A DNA stretch of 64,000 nt from Asterionellopsis glacialis (GCA_014885115.2 WKLE02000093.1:20799-84798), one strand, 5' to 3'; shown: positions 1 to 11,247, counted from the stretch's first letter. Numbers and translations are program-made. The notes: generated by a model from the sequence alone, not told the origin.

Positions 1-23
1 TTCTCAAAGAAAGCAAACATACT

Positions 24-1169
24 ATGAACTGTGGTCCAAGTCCTTGGCTTAACAGCAATGGAAAGAGCAATACTCGAGAAGATGGCTCTACACACATTTC
101 AGAAGAAGAATATACCATTCAATCCATTCTAGCGTCTCAACAAGAAATTTATCACAGGATCCAAAATCTCGAAGCTGATTTAACGAAACAAATCGAGCAA
201 AGAAATACACCTTCAAGCACTTTGGTGGTTAATGAAGACGAAAGCATTGGCCAAACTGCGCTTGCTGGTGTTTGCGATGATTTGGGGTCAATCGCTTCTT
301 CAACGCTGAAGGATATGTGCGAATCTTCCTGGTCTGGATCAGTGGATACAAAAAATTGTGATGATGCTACATGGAGTGATTCTCTTCATCATAACGAAGT
401 TCCATTTCAAATGATGAAACGCAAGAGAAGTACTGATCATCTAACTTCGTTCAACGATAATTATGATACCTCAGGAGTTCCTGTTGTCTATGAACACAGA
501 AGAGCTAAGCGAAGAAGAAGCACACTGAACTTTCTTAAATACTTGTTTGATGATGATCCCAATATCAATATACAAGACCATCATCAACCATATGAAGAGA
601 AAAGAAACTTAATAATACCTTCCGAAAACCAAGCCAACTCTGCTGTTACGAATACCGATTTGGCAGCAAGTGTTCATCCACCTACTGATCACGGCGGTCA
701 GATTGAAGGTGCCCAGCATATCCAAAGGGAGGAAACACTTCAGATGAAGTATCTTGATGAAGATCATCATGGCTATCACCAACAAGAAACTGAAATTGAC
801 TGTGAACCTCTTGATTGTTCTTGTCACGATGTACAAGAAACTGTTTGTGATTTCCGAACAAGACTTGCGTACCTGCAAAGTTCAATAGAACAATCACTTA
901 TTACTCAGCAAGATTTAACAAATTGGGATAAGTCGATGGGATTGAAGAAGTCGCATTCAAAAACAATGAGATCTACAAGAAAATCGCGTGCCAAGGTAAA
1001 AAACTTTCTTAAAAAAACCTTGAACAGTTTACCACGCAATGCTCCGAAAGCCCGTAAAACAGAAATTGCTGAGGTATGTCATGATGGACTTACTACTAAT
1101 GGAGTAGACAGTCCTGCTGCTCTGCAGATCGAACCTGAAATGCATTCACAAGGACCAAAGGCAGCATAA
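24..1169 (+). CDS. Hypothetical disordered protein, possibly 5'-partial
   Basis: A 381-residue open frame at the window edge. I do not recognise a family. It is rich in Ser, Asp, His and Gln. Residues near 40-60 look like a short coiled coil. Basic clusters resembling nuclear localisation signals lie near residues 132-136 (MKRKR) and 153-160 (HRRAKRRR), and a Lys/Arg-rich stretch lies near residues 310-335. The first ATG is at position 24, but no in-frame stop lies between it and the window start, so the true start or an earlier exon may be upstream. No membrane segment or signal peptide is visible. A nuclear or cytoplasmic regulatory protein is possible but is only an inference. Confidence 0.55.
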   Translation: MNCGPSPWLNSNGKSNTREDGSTHISEEEYTIQSILASQQEIYHRIQNLEADLTKQIEQRNTPSSTLVVNEDESIGQTALAGVCDDLGSIASSTLKDMCESSWSGSVDTKNCDDATWSDSLHHNEVPFQMMKRKRSTDHLTSFNDNYDTSGVPVVYEHRRAKRRRSTLNFLKYLFDDDPNINIQDHHQPYEEKRNLIIPSENQANSAVTNTDLAASVHPPTDHGGQIEGAQHIQREETLQMKYLDEDHHGYHQQETEIDCEPLDCSCHDVQETVCDFRTRLAYLQSSIEQSLITQQDLTNWDKSMGLKKSHSKTMRSTRKSRAKVKNFLKKTLNSLPRNAPKARKTEIAEVCHDGLTTNGVDSPAALQIEPEMHSQGPKAA

Positions 1170-2827
1170 ATTGAAAGAGAGAGAACAAAAAAGAGAAAGA
1201 CCAAAACTTTAAAATTAAACTATACGAAGGATACATTAAGCAAAGTCATAGAAAAGAATAAAAATATACAGAAGGAACTAAAAGAGAGAAAACGAAGACA
1301 ATTCATGTTATCTAATATACTATTGTAAAAAATATTTTGTACGTAAACGAAGAGTAAACAATAATATGTAAAAATGCTTGGAAAGGTTCCAACCCTCGCT
1401 AATTGCTGCTCTCCACAGCAAGTTTTCATCATCATTGCATTAGCCCAAATTTTGCATGCAGTCCCAACAAAATCTCTTCCCCTCGATCAATTATCAGTTT
1501 TCAGTCACGATCGTGTCATAATTAAGGCCCTGCTTCGCACTTCTCGTTTTGTGAATTTTTTGGGGGGGCGGTTCACCACGGGAGCATTGGTTCGGGGTTA
1601 GTTAGGGGTTGGGTGTGCAAGCTGTCTTACCTGGTAGGCCTACTTTAGCTTCGGACAACCAAGTCCAAGATGCCGATGTCGTAAGACAATATTATGTACA
1701 GGTACCTGGTAAGTGCATTACCGTAACATGCCTCACTTTGTTTCTATGCTTCTACTGGAAGCATCAGGACGACGGACGAAGAAGTCATGTCGTAAGAAAA
1801 GAAACAAGAAAATAGAATTGAGTACCGCCTGAGTACCGTGCTGTTAATAATAAAGACACTGGAACTCAATTTGTCTTGATTTTTCCGAATTCTGTGTACA
1901 TTCTTCCGGCATGTGTATCCATGCCACGTAACTATTTCATGTAGGTTCTGGTACGTAGTGCATGAATAATACGGTAGCTGCGCCGGTGGTTTTGTCTATC
2001 AAGTTTTCTATGTAATACACAAGGTGAATTAGACAGGTCTGTTTTGTATGAATATTTTTTGTGCACGGTGCTCATCTGGTGTACCAGGTATAATAGTCCT
2101 TGAGGAATAGGTTTATTCTACTACTAGCGACCTTCGGTCTGTCCCTCTCTTCTCAGTACTACCAGGTAAACAGTAAACAGACAATACCCTGGTACAGGTA
2201 GGCTGTCTGTTTGTTGAACAAGAAATAAAACACCCTGTACTCCCTAGCAATCAAAGAATACCTGGTAGTTGCTATTTGCCCCCATCGATTACTAGAGGGA
2301 GGAGTGAAAATATCCTCTTTCGCTCGACTTGGCTCTCTAGGGCAAGACCAAAATAGACTGTATCTCATCCTTTAGGTGTAGATCAGGAAGGCGTAGTTCT
2401 GACAGCTTGTTTTATAAACGAAAATATTAAGAAAAGTATAGAGCGCTAGTTTCTTGAAGTTGACACAAATCACCCTCATCTGCAATCGAGTTGTGACATC
2501 CAAATATCAGCCAGGTCATATTAATAGAAACCTGATTAACTATGGTGTAAACAAATACCCACCACGTCTACAATGTGTCATGACGCTTCGAATATGAATA
2601 TTTCTATTTCGAACAGGAAGTAAACTTTAAGAAACAACCATTATTCTACTTGTACAAAAGATTTTTATGCCTACTGTAGCGGAGAAAAAAAAATTGCCTT
2701 GTTCTACCAAAAATCAATAGAAGCATTTTCTCTAGACGTGTATACAATGAAATATTCCAATGAAAATGAAAAATATTCACAACAACTCCATTTTTGCCCG
2801 AAGCTTTTGAATATGGTGTTTGCATAA
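1170..2827. other. Gene-poor spacer with LTR-like fragment and TACCWGGTA cluster
   Basis: No convincing coding region. It holds a minus-strand fragment resembling an LTR start (2129-2155) and five exact copies of TACC(A/T)GGTA, at 1628, 1703, 2082, 2160 and 2259. A run of seven G lies near 1562. Short open frames here lack family similarity and are probably chance. Confidence 0.6.
2129..2155 (-). repeat. LTR-start-like fragment (inverted relative to the copia element)
   Basis: Read on the minus strand from 2155, this begins TGAGAAGAGAGGGACAGACC and continues to 2129. It matches 27 bases starting at 13652, just after the G-rich tract of the copia element, with two mismatches. It begins with TG as LTRs do. 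I infer a solo LTR or LTR fragment of a related element. Its far end and target-site duplication could not be placed. Confidence 0.45.
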
Positions 2828-3871
2828 TTAAGTTGGCGAAAGAGTACCAACGGGTGTGTTGATATTTGTGGTTGATGGCTCCTCGGTGGGTTGTGAATCT
2901 TCGTCCTTACGCAAAACGGAAAGAACAGCTGATATCACAACAACCGCAAGACCAATAACAAGTACAAGAGTAATAACAATCTTACGAGCCATTGGATGTT
3001 TGTTTGAAGCATTTTCTTTTTCTGCTGTCTCCAATGCTTCTTCAAGTTCTTGGATACGTTCTTCAGCTATATGCGCATCTGGTACAATTTCAGCCGGCAC
3101 AACATCAGGTGAAATTTCTGCAGCAATAATGAGGTTTCCTTCTTCAAGAATAGTATCATTCCTCTCATCATCAAAGTCTGCAGATTCAACCAGTGGTATG
3201 CGCCCTTCTTCCATAGCCTCCCCTTGGAAATTAGGACCATGTACAGGAATTGCTCCTGGAAGGTGAGCAGCATTCTCTTCATGTCTCTCGTGGTGGGCAG
3301 TGGAGGGTTCCTGATCTTGAGGGAAATATGATGGTTTAGAAGAAGAAGATTTCTTCGTATGATCTTTTGAATATGTTACAATTACTTCGTCCTCCTTGCC
3401 AGGTTCTGGATCTTGTAGAAAATAGGATGGTGATATGTTTTTTCCTTCCTTATAGAACGACATACCAGCATCATTGGAGGTACTTTTAGTCTTGAGTTTC
3501 TCAGATTGTACTACTTGTAACCAATTGGCGGCTGCTTCTTCTTCTTTGACCTTTTTGCAATCGGTGAATGTGGCTGTAGTAGTCGAATGTGGCATTGTTC
3601 TCTGAGAAAATTTCGCAGGGGATGTTTCTATGCTTGGAGCATGCGTTGGCGCAGTGGGTGCTTTTGTTGTAATGTGATCACCACCTTCCCCATACCTTCC
3701 CTCCATGTGTGATAAATCTGTGGATGTACCCACTATTGCCACAACTTGGTTATGGTCTAATTTCTGTCCTTTTTGCTGTTTGTCATCGTCTTGGTGTGGA
3801 TGACGTTGTTCATGACGCGTCACACCTTCGCTCTTGCATTCTTTTTCAAAAAGATGATTCTGTTCCGTCAT
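2828..3871 (-). CDS. Single-pass membrane protein; N-terminal half of an LRR receptor-like architecture without repeats
   Basis: A 347-residue protein. Residues 1-295 are polar and disordered, with a short Glu-rich coiled coil near 265-290. One membrane helix follows at about 297-321, after an Ala-Arg-Lys basic flank. Only about 26 residues come after it, a Thr/Pro/Ser-rich tail ending in LSPT. In diatoms this order (long cytoplasmic disordered region, coiled coil, membrane helix, PT-rich stalk) is typical of membrane proteins that continue into a leucine-rich-repeat ectodomain. Here a TAA follows the stalk and no repeat frame is visible downstream on the minus strand. It may be a truncated paralog or have an unseen 3' exon. 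The start is the ATG at 3869-3871. Confidence 0.6.
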   Translation of the reverse strand: MTEQNHLFEKECKSEGVTRHEQRHPHQDDDKQQKGQKLDHNQVVAIVGTSTDLSHMEGRYGEGGDHITTKAPTAPTHAPSIETSPAKFSQRTMPHSTTTATFTDCKKVKEEEAAANWLQVVQSEKLKTKSTSNDAGMSFYKEGKNISPSYFLQDPEPGKEDEVIVTYSKDHTKKSSSSKPSYFPQDQEPSTAHHERHEENAAHLPGAIPVHGPNFQGEAMEEGRIPLVESADFDDERNDTILEEGNLIIAAEISPDVVPAEIVPDAHIAEERIQELEEALETAEKENASNKHPMARKIVITLVLVIGLAVVVISAVLSVLRKDEDSQPTEEPSTTNINTPVGTLSPT

Positions 3872-4462
3872 GTTTCTATAAGCTTTAGATACAATACTTA
3901 TCGGTATGCTACTATTGCCTTTTTGTGATGTTTAAATGTAGTTTTGAAGTGCCTGTAACGATGAAAATCAAGTTCACGCCAGCATAGGAGTCTTTATACG
4001 CGCGTCCGTGGTCTTGTCGGTGTGTCATAATATAACACGATTGCTCCTGTAGGTCGGTATAAGGAAGAAAGGTGTTGTGAAACATTGCAATTACAAACAT
4101 CGAAAGGAACAAAAGAAGTGCAAACACTGGAACTGCTAGTAAATAGGACTACAAACTTCTGTGAATGAGAAGCAGAGCAAATAACGAAAAACACAGAGAA
4201 GACGGTTGCGGTTCTCATTTTCCCCAGATGTCTCTTTACCAATTTTGTGTGTGTATTGGACAAAAAAAACAGATCTACAAAAGCATCAAATACAAGGGAT
4301 AACGATATTGTTGATCCAGTACGCGTACAGACTTTTTCACAAGAACAGATGCAAGTTCGTGGGAATGTTAAATTATGAAATGATAAAAGTATGCAGCTAC
4401 ACTTATGTATACTAGGTCCTAGATGTATTTCAGCATTATTGTCGTCGTAATCATAATCTTGA
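3872..4462. other. Spacer between two minus-strand genes
   Basis: About 590 bases with no supported gene. Open frames on either strand are short and have no recognisable motif. It probably contains the promoter of the 2828-3871 gene and the terminator of the 4463-6229 gene. Confidence 0.5.
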
Positions 4463-6229
4463 TCATGATGACATGGCATTCCATAATTTTTCTAAAAAAT
4501 CATCTGATATGAATTCTTGATGATTATGAAATAAGACTACAATAACCATCATGATAATTGTAGGTAAAATCTTTCCACCAAGACCAATAAGACCGGTATC
4601 ATTCCCAAATTTATGAATGATCCAAATCAAGTTTTGTAGAAATGTTTGTATTAATCGTGAAATACCTTTGACGTGTGCATGTGCTTTTCGTATGTTATGA
4701 TGTACCATTTGATGTATACCTTTCGTCCAAGTAGGCAATGCGGGTAATCCTCGTTGTAGTTGCTTCAAAGACGACGAGGTATTGTTCTTGTTGCTCTTGT
4801 TGTCATCATCGTCCTGATCATCATCATTCAATGATTCGTGATGACTAGGAAGTGTGTTCATGAGTCTTACAAATCCATCTTGGTGAAAGTTCTTCAATGC
4901 ACTTGTACCATCATGACGACATGGACCTGATGGATAATACCCAAACAAGTGCATTTCAGATTCTTGTTTATGTTTATGTTGTTGTTCGTTTTTGTTGTCT
5001 TCATTGTTTTGATGACCTGTATGACCATTATTGTTGTGGTTTGTGGTGGTAGTTGTAGTGGAAGTTTTCTTCTCCAACGCCTTCTCTTCTTCATTTTTGT
5101 TGTTATGATTATGATGATGATCATCATAAGAAAGAGAAGTCAATACTGTGTTTACTTGGGCTTCCAACACTGTTGTTGGACGTCCCTGTTGTGCACCAAA
5201 ATAAATTTTCATTCTTTGTTGAGAAGAACTGTTATGATTATTAGGACCATCATGATTTGGTAGTAAACGAAAGACACCGTACCAATCCCGTATAGTCAAT
5301 GTCGTCATTCTAGCAATATGCTCATCTTCCTCATCACTGCGTTGTAGATTCGCCATCGGCGATGGCGGTGTTACCAATACCTTCAAAGGAGATCGTAAAC
5401 CTACATCACCCGACATGCCAAATGAAAAATGATGGTGTTCAAACAATGCTAATTCCAAGACTTGCTGTGTCATTTGCTGTTGTTGTAAAGGACATTGTAA
5501 TCCAACATAGTTTAAATCATGAAAACTATACTGTTTCCAATTTAAACTAACAGCATGACATGACACATCTTGTTGGTGTTGGTCATATTGTTCTTGGTGT
5601 TCTTGTGCAGTAGTAGGATCATCATAATCTTGATGTTTTTGGGTAGAAGTAGAAGTAGCGCTGTACACAAAACTAATCAACAAATCATCGATCCATTCCA
5701 ATTCTTGTACATGAAATTTCTCGATTATTTGTTCTTCTTCTTCTCCAACTTCTTGATCATGAAAGACTACTGTTCCAGTCCACAAGGATGATGGAGTAGT
5801 TGGTGGTTCAAAATGATATGATCCACATGTTCGATTCGTAGTACCGGAAGAAGAAGAATCCTCCTCCTCATGTAAACGGCAGTACAACTCTTCATTGTCC
5901 GAAAATGCCAAGAACAAACCATTGTCACATGAAAAGGCATATCCATCTAACAAGGATGATGATACATTCTGCTGCTGAGGAGACGCAGGAGTTTGTGAAG
6001 ACATGGATGACGACGATGAAGTAGATGATGAAGTATCTGCAGGAGCAAGAAATCCCCAACTACTGTTTGTTCGTCGTCGTTTATTGGAATTCATTGTAGA
6101 ATAATGATGTGATAACGATTGATCTAACAGTACAGTTTGAATGGATGTTGTTATAGCAACTGCATTCGTCAAATAATTGGCAGCAGTTGACAACAATGCC
6201 ACTGGAGGATTTTGGATCAAGCTTGTCAT
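4463..6229 (-). CDS. Hypothetical low-complexity protein with C-terminal membrane helix
   Basis: A 588-residue single-exon frame starting at ATG 6227-6229. I do not recognise it. An RRR-containing basic patch near residues 51-54 is followed by Ser-rich and Gln/His/Asn-rich low-complexity stretches at about 65-95, 200-220 and 375-425. The parts between these look globular, for example around residues 100-200 (alternating acidic and aromatic residues) and 265-330. A hydrophobic helix at about 549-567 (ILPTIIMMVIVVLF) lies 20 residues from the end, as in tail-anchored proteins. Codon structure stays open despite the repeats, so it is probably real. Its neighbour SBDS is divergently transcribed. 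Confidence 0.6.
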   Translation of the reverse strand: MTSLIQNPPVALLSTAANYLTNAVAITTSIQTVLLDQSLSHHYSTMNSNKRRRTNSSWGFLAPADTSSSTSSSSSMSSQTPASPQQQNVSSSLLDGYAFSCDNGLFLAFSDNEELYCRLHEEEDSSSSGTTNRTCGSYHFEPPTTPSSLWTGTVVFHDQEVGEEEEQIIEKFHVQELEWIDDLLISFVYSATSTSTQKHQDYDDPTTAQEHQEQYDQHQQDVSCHAVSLNWKQYSFHDLNYVGLQCPLQQQQMTQQVLELALFEHHHFSFGMSGDVGLRSPLKVLVTPPSPMANLQRSDEEDEHIARMTTLTIRDWYGVFRLLPNHDGPNNHNSSSQQRMKIYFGAQQGRPTTVLEAQVNTVLTSLSYDDHHHNHNNKNEEEKALEKKTSTTTTTTNHNNNGHTGHQNNEDNKNEQQHKHKQESEMHLFGYYPSGPCRHDGTSALKNFHQDGFVRLMNTLPSHHESLNDDDQDDDDNKSNKNNTSSSLKQLQRGLPALPTWTKGIHQMVHHNIRKAHAHVKGISRLIQTFLQNLIWIIHKFGNDTGLIGLGGKILPTIIMMVIVVLFHNHQEFISDDFLEKLWNAMSS

Positions 6230-7140
6230 TTTTCTTCTTGTATCCTTCGACTAGAGTCTCTCAAGAATTTTGACAGCAGTCGATTGAGACCGACAATGTA
6301 AAGCGAATACCGATACGATTATGATACTGTGGGATTGTGGTCTGTTCATATACTTTTCTCTTGACTGACTTGTCACTATAATCTTCTTTGTGGGTGCACT
6401 TTTTACCTGAAGTTTGTGGTATATCCTTGCTTTCTGCTGTAATTCGTAGTATCACTTCATGCGCTGTGTTCTTTTGGTATGTTTTGGTTGCTTGGAAAGA
6501 ACTTTTGGGGGGGGGAACTCTCGGTGCCGATTGTTGATGGCATGTTTTGAGGTGGCGCAGACGCAGCGAAAAAGATGTCAAGAAAATTTATTTACTATGA
6601 TAAAAATAGTGCTATTTTTTTCGGCTAAATTATGTGGCATTGTGCAAGCAACCACTCACAGGGGGTTTGGTTCTCTCTCTCTTCTTGGCACGATTGGAAT
6701 TGATTCGACTCACTCCCAATTTGAATCTTGGGAAAAACAGAGACACAGACATACAAACAGACAGTACGCAGACACAGAAGAAATCTTTATTTCTGCTTAT
6801 CCAAGGAAGATAATATTATGGAGGAGTGATAGATTCATAATGGTGATTCGATCGATTCAAGCATGGCCATCGAATTCTTGACAGATCTTATGGCTTTTCT
6901 TCCAAAATGAGCAAAATTCAAGAACAAGCAAAGAATAATTAGACATCAATCAGCACACGATTGAGCAAACATCGAGAGCAGTGACTGTTATCCTTGTATC
7001 TATCGATCATCTATCTTCCATTACTATTAAGAAACAATATTAGTATTAGTACCAACACTAATCATCACCGTTAATTTCATCAAATATTGACTTTTAAAAA
7101 GTCCTGTCCTTTCCTTCTTCTCGATCACAATCAATCTACA
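6230..7140. other. Divergent intergenic region upstream of SBDS
   Basis: About 900 bases between the start codons of a minus-strand gene and SBDS, so it likely holds both promoters. It has a run of ten G at about 6507 and, at 7046-7090, a copy of a dispersed repeat also found at 17504-17548. No gene is supported. Confidence 0.5.
7046..7090 (+). repeat. Dispersed 45-bp repeat, copy 1
   Basis: Begins TTAGTACCAACACTAATCAT. It aligns without gaps to 17504-17548 with 8 mismatches in 45. It contains a short inverted repeat TTAGT/ACTAA. This copy sits 51 bases upstream of the SBDS start codon. Confidence 0.5.
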
Positions 7141-8571
7141 ATGTCACAACGAATTAATCAACCTGTTCAATCTATTAAATTAACCAATGTAGCAGTTGTC
7201 CGAATGAATCGTCATGGGAAACGTTTTGAAATCGCTTGTTATCGCAACAAGGTTGTCAATTATCGTCAAGGATTAGAAACAGATATCGATGAAGTCTTGC
7301 AAACAGACCGGATCTTTACAAATGTGTCCAAGGGACAATTTGCATCCTCCACTCTCTTGGAACAAACCTTTCAAACTACTGATGAAATGGACGTGGCTAA
7401 AATTATTTTACAAAAGGGTACCTTGCAAATTTCGGACTTGGAACGTCAACAGCAATACGAAAATACTATCCGTGAAGTGGCAAGTTGGGTAAGTACTAAT
7501 TGTGTACATCCCACCTCTCAACGTCCCTACACGCCCTCGCAAATACGAGAAGCCATGAAACAAGTTGAATTTGCAGTTCATCCAACACATTCCATTAAAA
7601 AGCAATACTTGGATTGTGTCAAGCTGTTACAATCCTCCACGAAAGGTGGTATTCCCATTGAACGTGCAAAAATGGAACTATCCATCCATGCACCTAAAAG
7701 TCATTTAACCAAAGTACAAGATGCTTTACAACAATTGAATATTACACCCACCACCAACAGCAATGCTGACACAACAGCAGCATATCAGCAACTCATTGTG
7801 TTGGTAGATCCAAGTCTATACCGCCCAATTGATACTTTGGTCAAAGAATTACCAAATGGTGCACGATTAGAAATTTTACGTCAAGCTGTGACACAAGAAG
7901 GTGATATTAATTTAGAAGAAGAAATGAAACGACGACAACAAAATACTTCTCAACAACAATTACAACAACAGCAAGATCAAGACCAACAAACTACAACCAC
8001 ACAGACGAAAATAACTCATAATGATGAAGAATATGCATTATCAGCATTAATGGAAGAACAATTAACACTTGACAAGGATAACACCGATAACGATCATGAC
8101 ACCCGCAAAGAAAAAGACAGTGACGGAGAACTACCATCACCACAGAAACCACCGGAACCGCAGGTACCACGCAAGAACATGCGAAAATCACAAAAGAAAG
8201 CCCAAAAACAAAGTAAAAAGGCAAAACGACGAGAAAAAGAAGAAGCAGCAGAACGACAAGCACGAATAGAACAGGAAAAGAAACGTCAAGAAGAACGTAA
8301 TGCCATGTTGCGTATGAAGGAAGAACAACAACAAGAGTCATCCTCCACACCACTAGGTAATCAATCTACTAGTGTTTCTAGTGAAACTTCTACAGCAGCC
8401 AAAAGTTGCAATACATGTGGAGGTTCCTTTGTAACTCCTGCATCGTATCGTTCCCATTTTAAAAGTGATTGGCATCGATATAATATAAAATTGAAAATGA
8501 AGGGTGTCACACCTGTCTCGGAACAAGAATTTATATTATGTGATTCTGATGCTTTCTTTGATGATATGTAA
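7141..8571 (+). CDS. SBDS: Ribosome maturation protein SBDS with C-terminal U1-type zinc finger
   Basis: SBDS works with the GTPase EFL1 to release eIF6 from late 60S ribosomal subunits in the cytoplasm. The product is 476 residues. Residues about 1-230 follow the family: the FYSH-type N-terminal domain (KRFEIACYRNKV, then a stretch reading VLQTDRIFTNVSKG), the three-helix domain (PTSQRPYTPSQIREAMKQ, HPTHSIKKQYLDCVKLLQ), and a C-terminal ferredoxin-like domain (KGGIPIERAKMELSI). Beyond the usual ~250-residue length it carries a Gln-rich linker, a long Lys/Arg/Glu helix, and a C2H2 finger with C423, C426, H439 and H445 (CxxC-x12-HxxxxxH) of the U1/Rei1 type. Plant and some protist SBDS proteins have similar extensions. 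I chose ATG 7141 because homology begins there; the upstream in-frame ATG at 7087 adds an unlikely leader. Confidence 0.93.
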   Translation: MSQRINQPVQSIKLTNVAVVRMNRHGKRFEIACYRNKVVNYRQGLETDIDEVLQTDRIFTNVSKGQFASSTLLEQTFQTTDEMDVAKIILQKGTLQISDLERQQQYENTIREVASWVSTNCVHPTSQRPYTPSQIREAMKQVEFAVHPTHSIKKQYLDCVKLLQSSTKGGIPIERAKMELSIHAPKSHLTKVQDALQQLNITPTTNSNADTTAAYQQLIVLVDPSLYRPIDTLVKELPNGARLEILRQAVTQEGDINLEEEMKRRQQNTSQQQLQQQQDQDQQTTTTQTKITHNDEEYALSALMEEQLTLDKDNTDNDHDTRKEKDSDGELPSPQKPPEPQVPRKNMRKSQKKAQKQSKKAKRREKEEAAERQARIEQEKKRQEERNAMLRMKEEQQQESSSTPLGNQSTSVSSETSTAAKSCNTCGGSFVTPASYRSHFKSDWHRYNIKLKMKGVTPVSEQEFILCDSDAFFDDM

Positions 8572-9399
8572 TCACCATATGATGACGATGACGATGTGTA
8601 ACGGTATATACTAGCGAGTGTTGGTGCCATTTGGAGTAGTACACAGTACACGGTAGAAGACCCTTTTTTTTTAAGTTTCTTTTTCAATGTCTTTCTTCAA
8701 CGTTAACTTTTAACCCTGACACAAGGTGAAGCCACCAATACTTGACAAACCTTCTGTACTTTTATACTTCTACTAAAATAAATTACAACAAAAACAAACA
8801 CAAGAAAGAAGGCACTCTACAGTACTTAAGTTTAATACAAGAGGGGCGTGATGGATGTTCTTTGCACCAAACTGAGTAGTTACTTCTACAAATACTGTAA
8901 AGTACTCAACATTTTCACACAGATGTGTATAATTATTAATGTCGCATCGCATGATTTGAAAAAAATGCTGCCTATTTCAAGCATTGAATCAAAGTACGAG
9001 CTCCGACTAGCGCAGAGTCTCTCTCTCCCCCCCCCCCTCTTGAGACCCGTTTTTTTTACAAAATCTCACATCCTGAGATTTTCATGTCAACGCAAGTACG
9101 TACTTGGATGATAGGAAAACTACTACAATACAAGAACAATACTTCTTCAATAATGCTAATACTTCCTAAACTAAAATAAATTACGATAATCTAAATTGTA
9201 AATATTGAGCCTTCTTGTATGAATAGTTGTATTTGTCGAATAATGTCTGGGGAGTCCAATTTGGTACTCTACTATCATTCTCAGTCTGTAAACATTGCAC
9301 CTGCAACAGTCTCTGCATAAGTAACCCCCGTCGCCAAATGTATCAGGATCTACATACTTGCCAATCACTTGTCATAATGATTCAGAAACAACAGGACAC
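8572..9399. other. Spacer between SBDS and the copia element
   Basis: AT-rich, with a poly-T run after 8664 and a run of about eleven C near 9027. I looked here for a 5' LTR matching the sequence at 13652 and found none, so the 5' end of the element appears lost or diverged. No gene is supported. Confidence 0.45.
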
Positions 9400-9979
9400 A
9401 CCAAGGTGAATCAGGTGCATGCTATTCAGTATTTGGGAGTGCCCCAGATGGGAGACTTTACATCTGATGAGTATGCATGCCTCACTGATAGTGATAGACA
9501 CTATCGCATACCACCAGACCACCAAGAACCCTTAATACCCTGGGTACATTCAACTACACTCATTCCTACCCAAGCACAACCATCAGAGGCAGAAGAGGCA
9601 ATACCACCAGAACTGGCAGATGACCATCATATTCAGCTACTAGTAGCTGACAATGACAATGGGGAAGCCTGCCAACCACGCCTTCTTTGGTTGGCACACG
9701 CTGATAATGAAAGGGATGAAATACACCAGCAATGCCGCCAGGTTCATTTCCAGAACATTGACCCTGACAACACCGGTATAGAGGATCATCAACAAGGGCC
9801 TAGTCCACCCTAGCAACATGTATTGTCTCCCAAACGTAAAGAACCTGATAAACGCAAACCAGATTCGCCCTCTAGGAACAAGCCACATGAGTCCCATCAA
9901 CATTCAGATCACATGTCACAAGAAAGGATACAGAAAACAGCATGTTCTAAATCTAAAATACCAAAGGCAACACAGGTGG

Positions 9980-10176
9980 ATTGTGAGCTATGGCACATGA
10001 GACTCAGGCATCCAGGATACCAGAAGATCATTCCTATGTCCAAGTGTACTGCAGGTATTCCATTAATGGGGAACCTGCATCCCTTATTTGACTGTGAGAG
10101 CTGTATTAGAAGCAAACTTACAAAAGCAGCAAAAGGTAAAGAAGAAACATTTGAAGCCACTAAACCAGGGGAATGA
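9980..10176 (+). pseudogene. GAG-pre-integrase / zinc-binding domain of copia Pol
   Basis: The frame reads LWHMRLRHPGYQKII and, about 30 residues later, DCESCIRSKLTKA. This is the His...His...CxxC arrangement of the integrase zinc-binding N-terminal domain as found in copia elements. It ends at a TGA (10174-10176) directly before the integrase core, which continues in the same frame. Confidence 0.75.
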
Positions 10177-10779
10177 TACCACATGGATTTCAGATTCATC
10201 CATGGCCCACAATATCTGACCCAAACCCAATGGCAACGGAACCGTCTGCAGAAGAAGAAAGCCAACCCAATTGTCACCAGCAGAGAAAGCTACAACTTGT
10301 ATCTTTTGATCACTGATGCGTACACTTGGGTATGCTAGATATTCCTGTCTAAATCTAAGGAACCACCTATCACTACAATAGATGCGTTCATCAATATCTA
10401 TGATCAAAAAGACAACATGCAGACATTCATCAGGACAGATTAAGGCAATGAATTGGCAAGATCTCAAGAATTTAGAAGGATCATCATGAAAGCAGGATAC
10501 ATACTTGAAGACACCAGATCTGACACATCTTCTCAGAACAGACATGGTGAACAACCTCTTCAAACCCTATCTAACATGATGAGATGTATGCTGTACAACA
10601 CTAGTCTAGGAACAGCATATTGGGCTGACACATTAGTATACTCGGTATATCTGTACAATCGACTATACCATGATAGTATTCAGATGACTCCATATGAAAG
10701 ATGGTCAGGACAAAAACTGGATCTATCCCATATTAAACTTTTTGGAAGCCTCATAAATTCATGGAACCCAGGATTTTAG
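10177..10779 (+). pseudogene. Copia integrase core, with stops
   Basis: Motifs include YHMDFRF at the start, YNLYLLITDAYTWV, FIRTD followed by a TAA at 10441-10443 and then GNELA (functional relatives usually have a Gln or similar sense codon there), SQNRHGEQPLQTLSNMMRCM, and YERWSGQKLDLSHIKLFGS. A TAG interrupts near 10339, and the frame ends at 10779. Normally the domain inserts the element's cDNA into the host chromosome. Here it cannot be translated whole. Confidence 0.75.
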
Positions 10780-11247
10780 AACAGTGAAGCTGGATACCAT
10801 ACATCAACAGGAATATTCCTTTGATTTACAGGAACCACAAAGAATATTGTATATCTTGATACAGAGATGAATCAAGAAAAGAGAGCATGCCATATACACA
10901 ATGATGAAGGACACTATACTGCTACTCCAACAGAATGCCCAAGAATGCATCAAGACCTAATTAGGCAGTTTGCAGACACAAACCATCCAACAGCAGACAC
11001 CAAGAAACCAACTACATTTAATATTATTCTTCAACAAGAATTTACCCACAGTACATTGGAATATATCCTTGAGGAAACATCCATAGCAGCTACAGCCAAA
11101 CTCCAAGCACAGTCCCAAGTCCTAGATGAGAATCTGCCTCCAATTCCTGATACATTTATCAAGAAACTCATAGATGAAACAACACTCCCTATTGTGACAT
11201 GAATTGAAGAACCTTCACATCCAAAAGCAACAGACCCAGATATTCTA

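Noticed and set aside
2856..3266. 136-residue Ser-rich plus-strand frame
   Set aside because: It is the complement of the membrane protein gene, and its Ser/Ala content follows from the sense codons.
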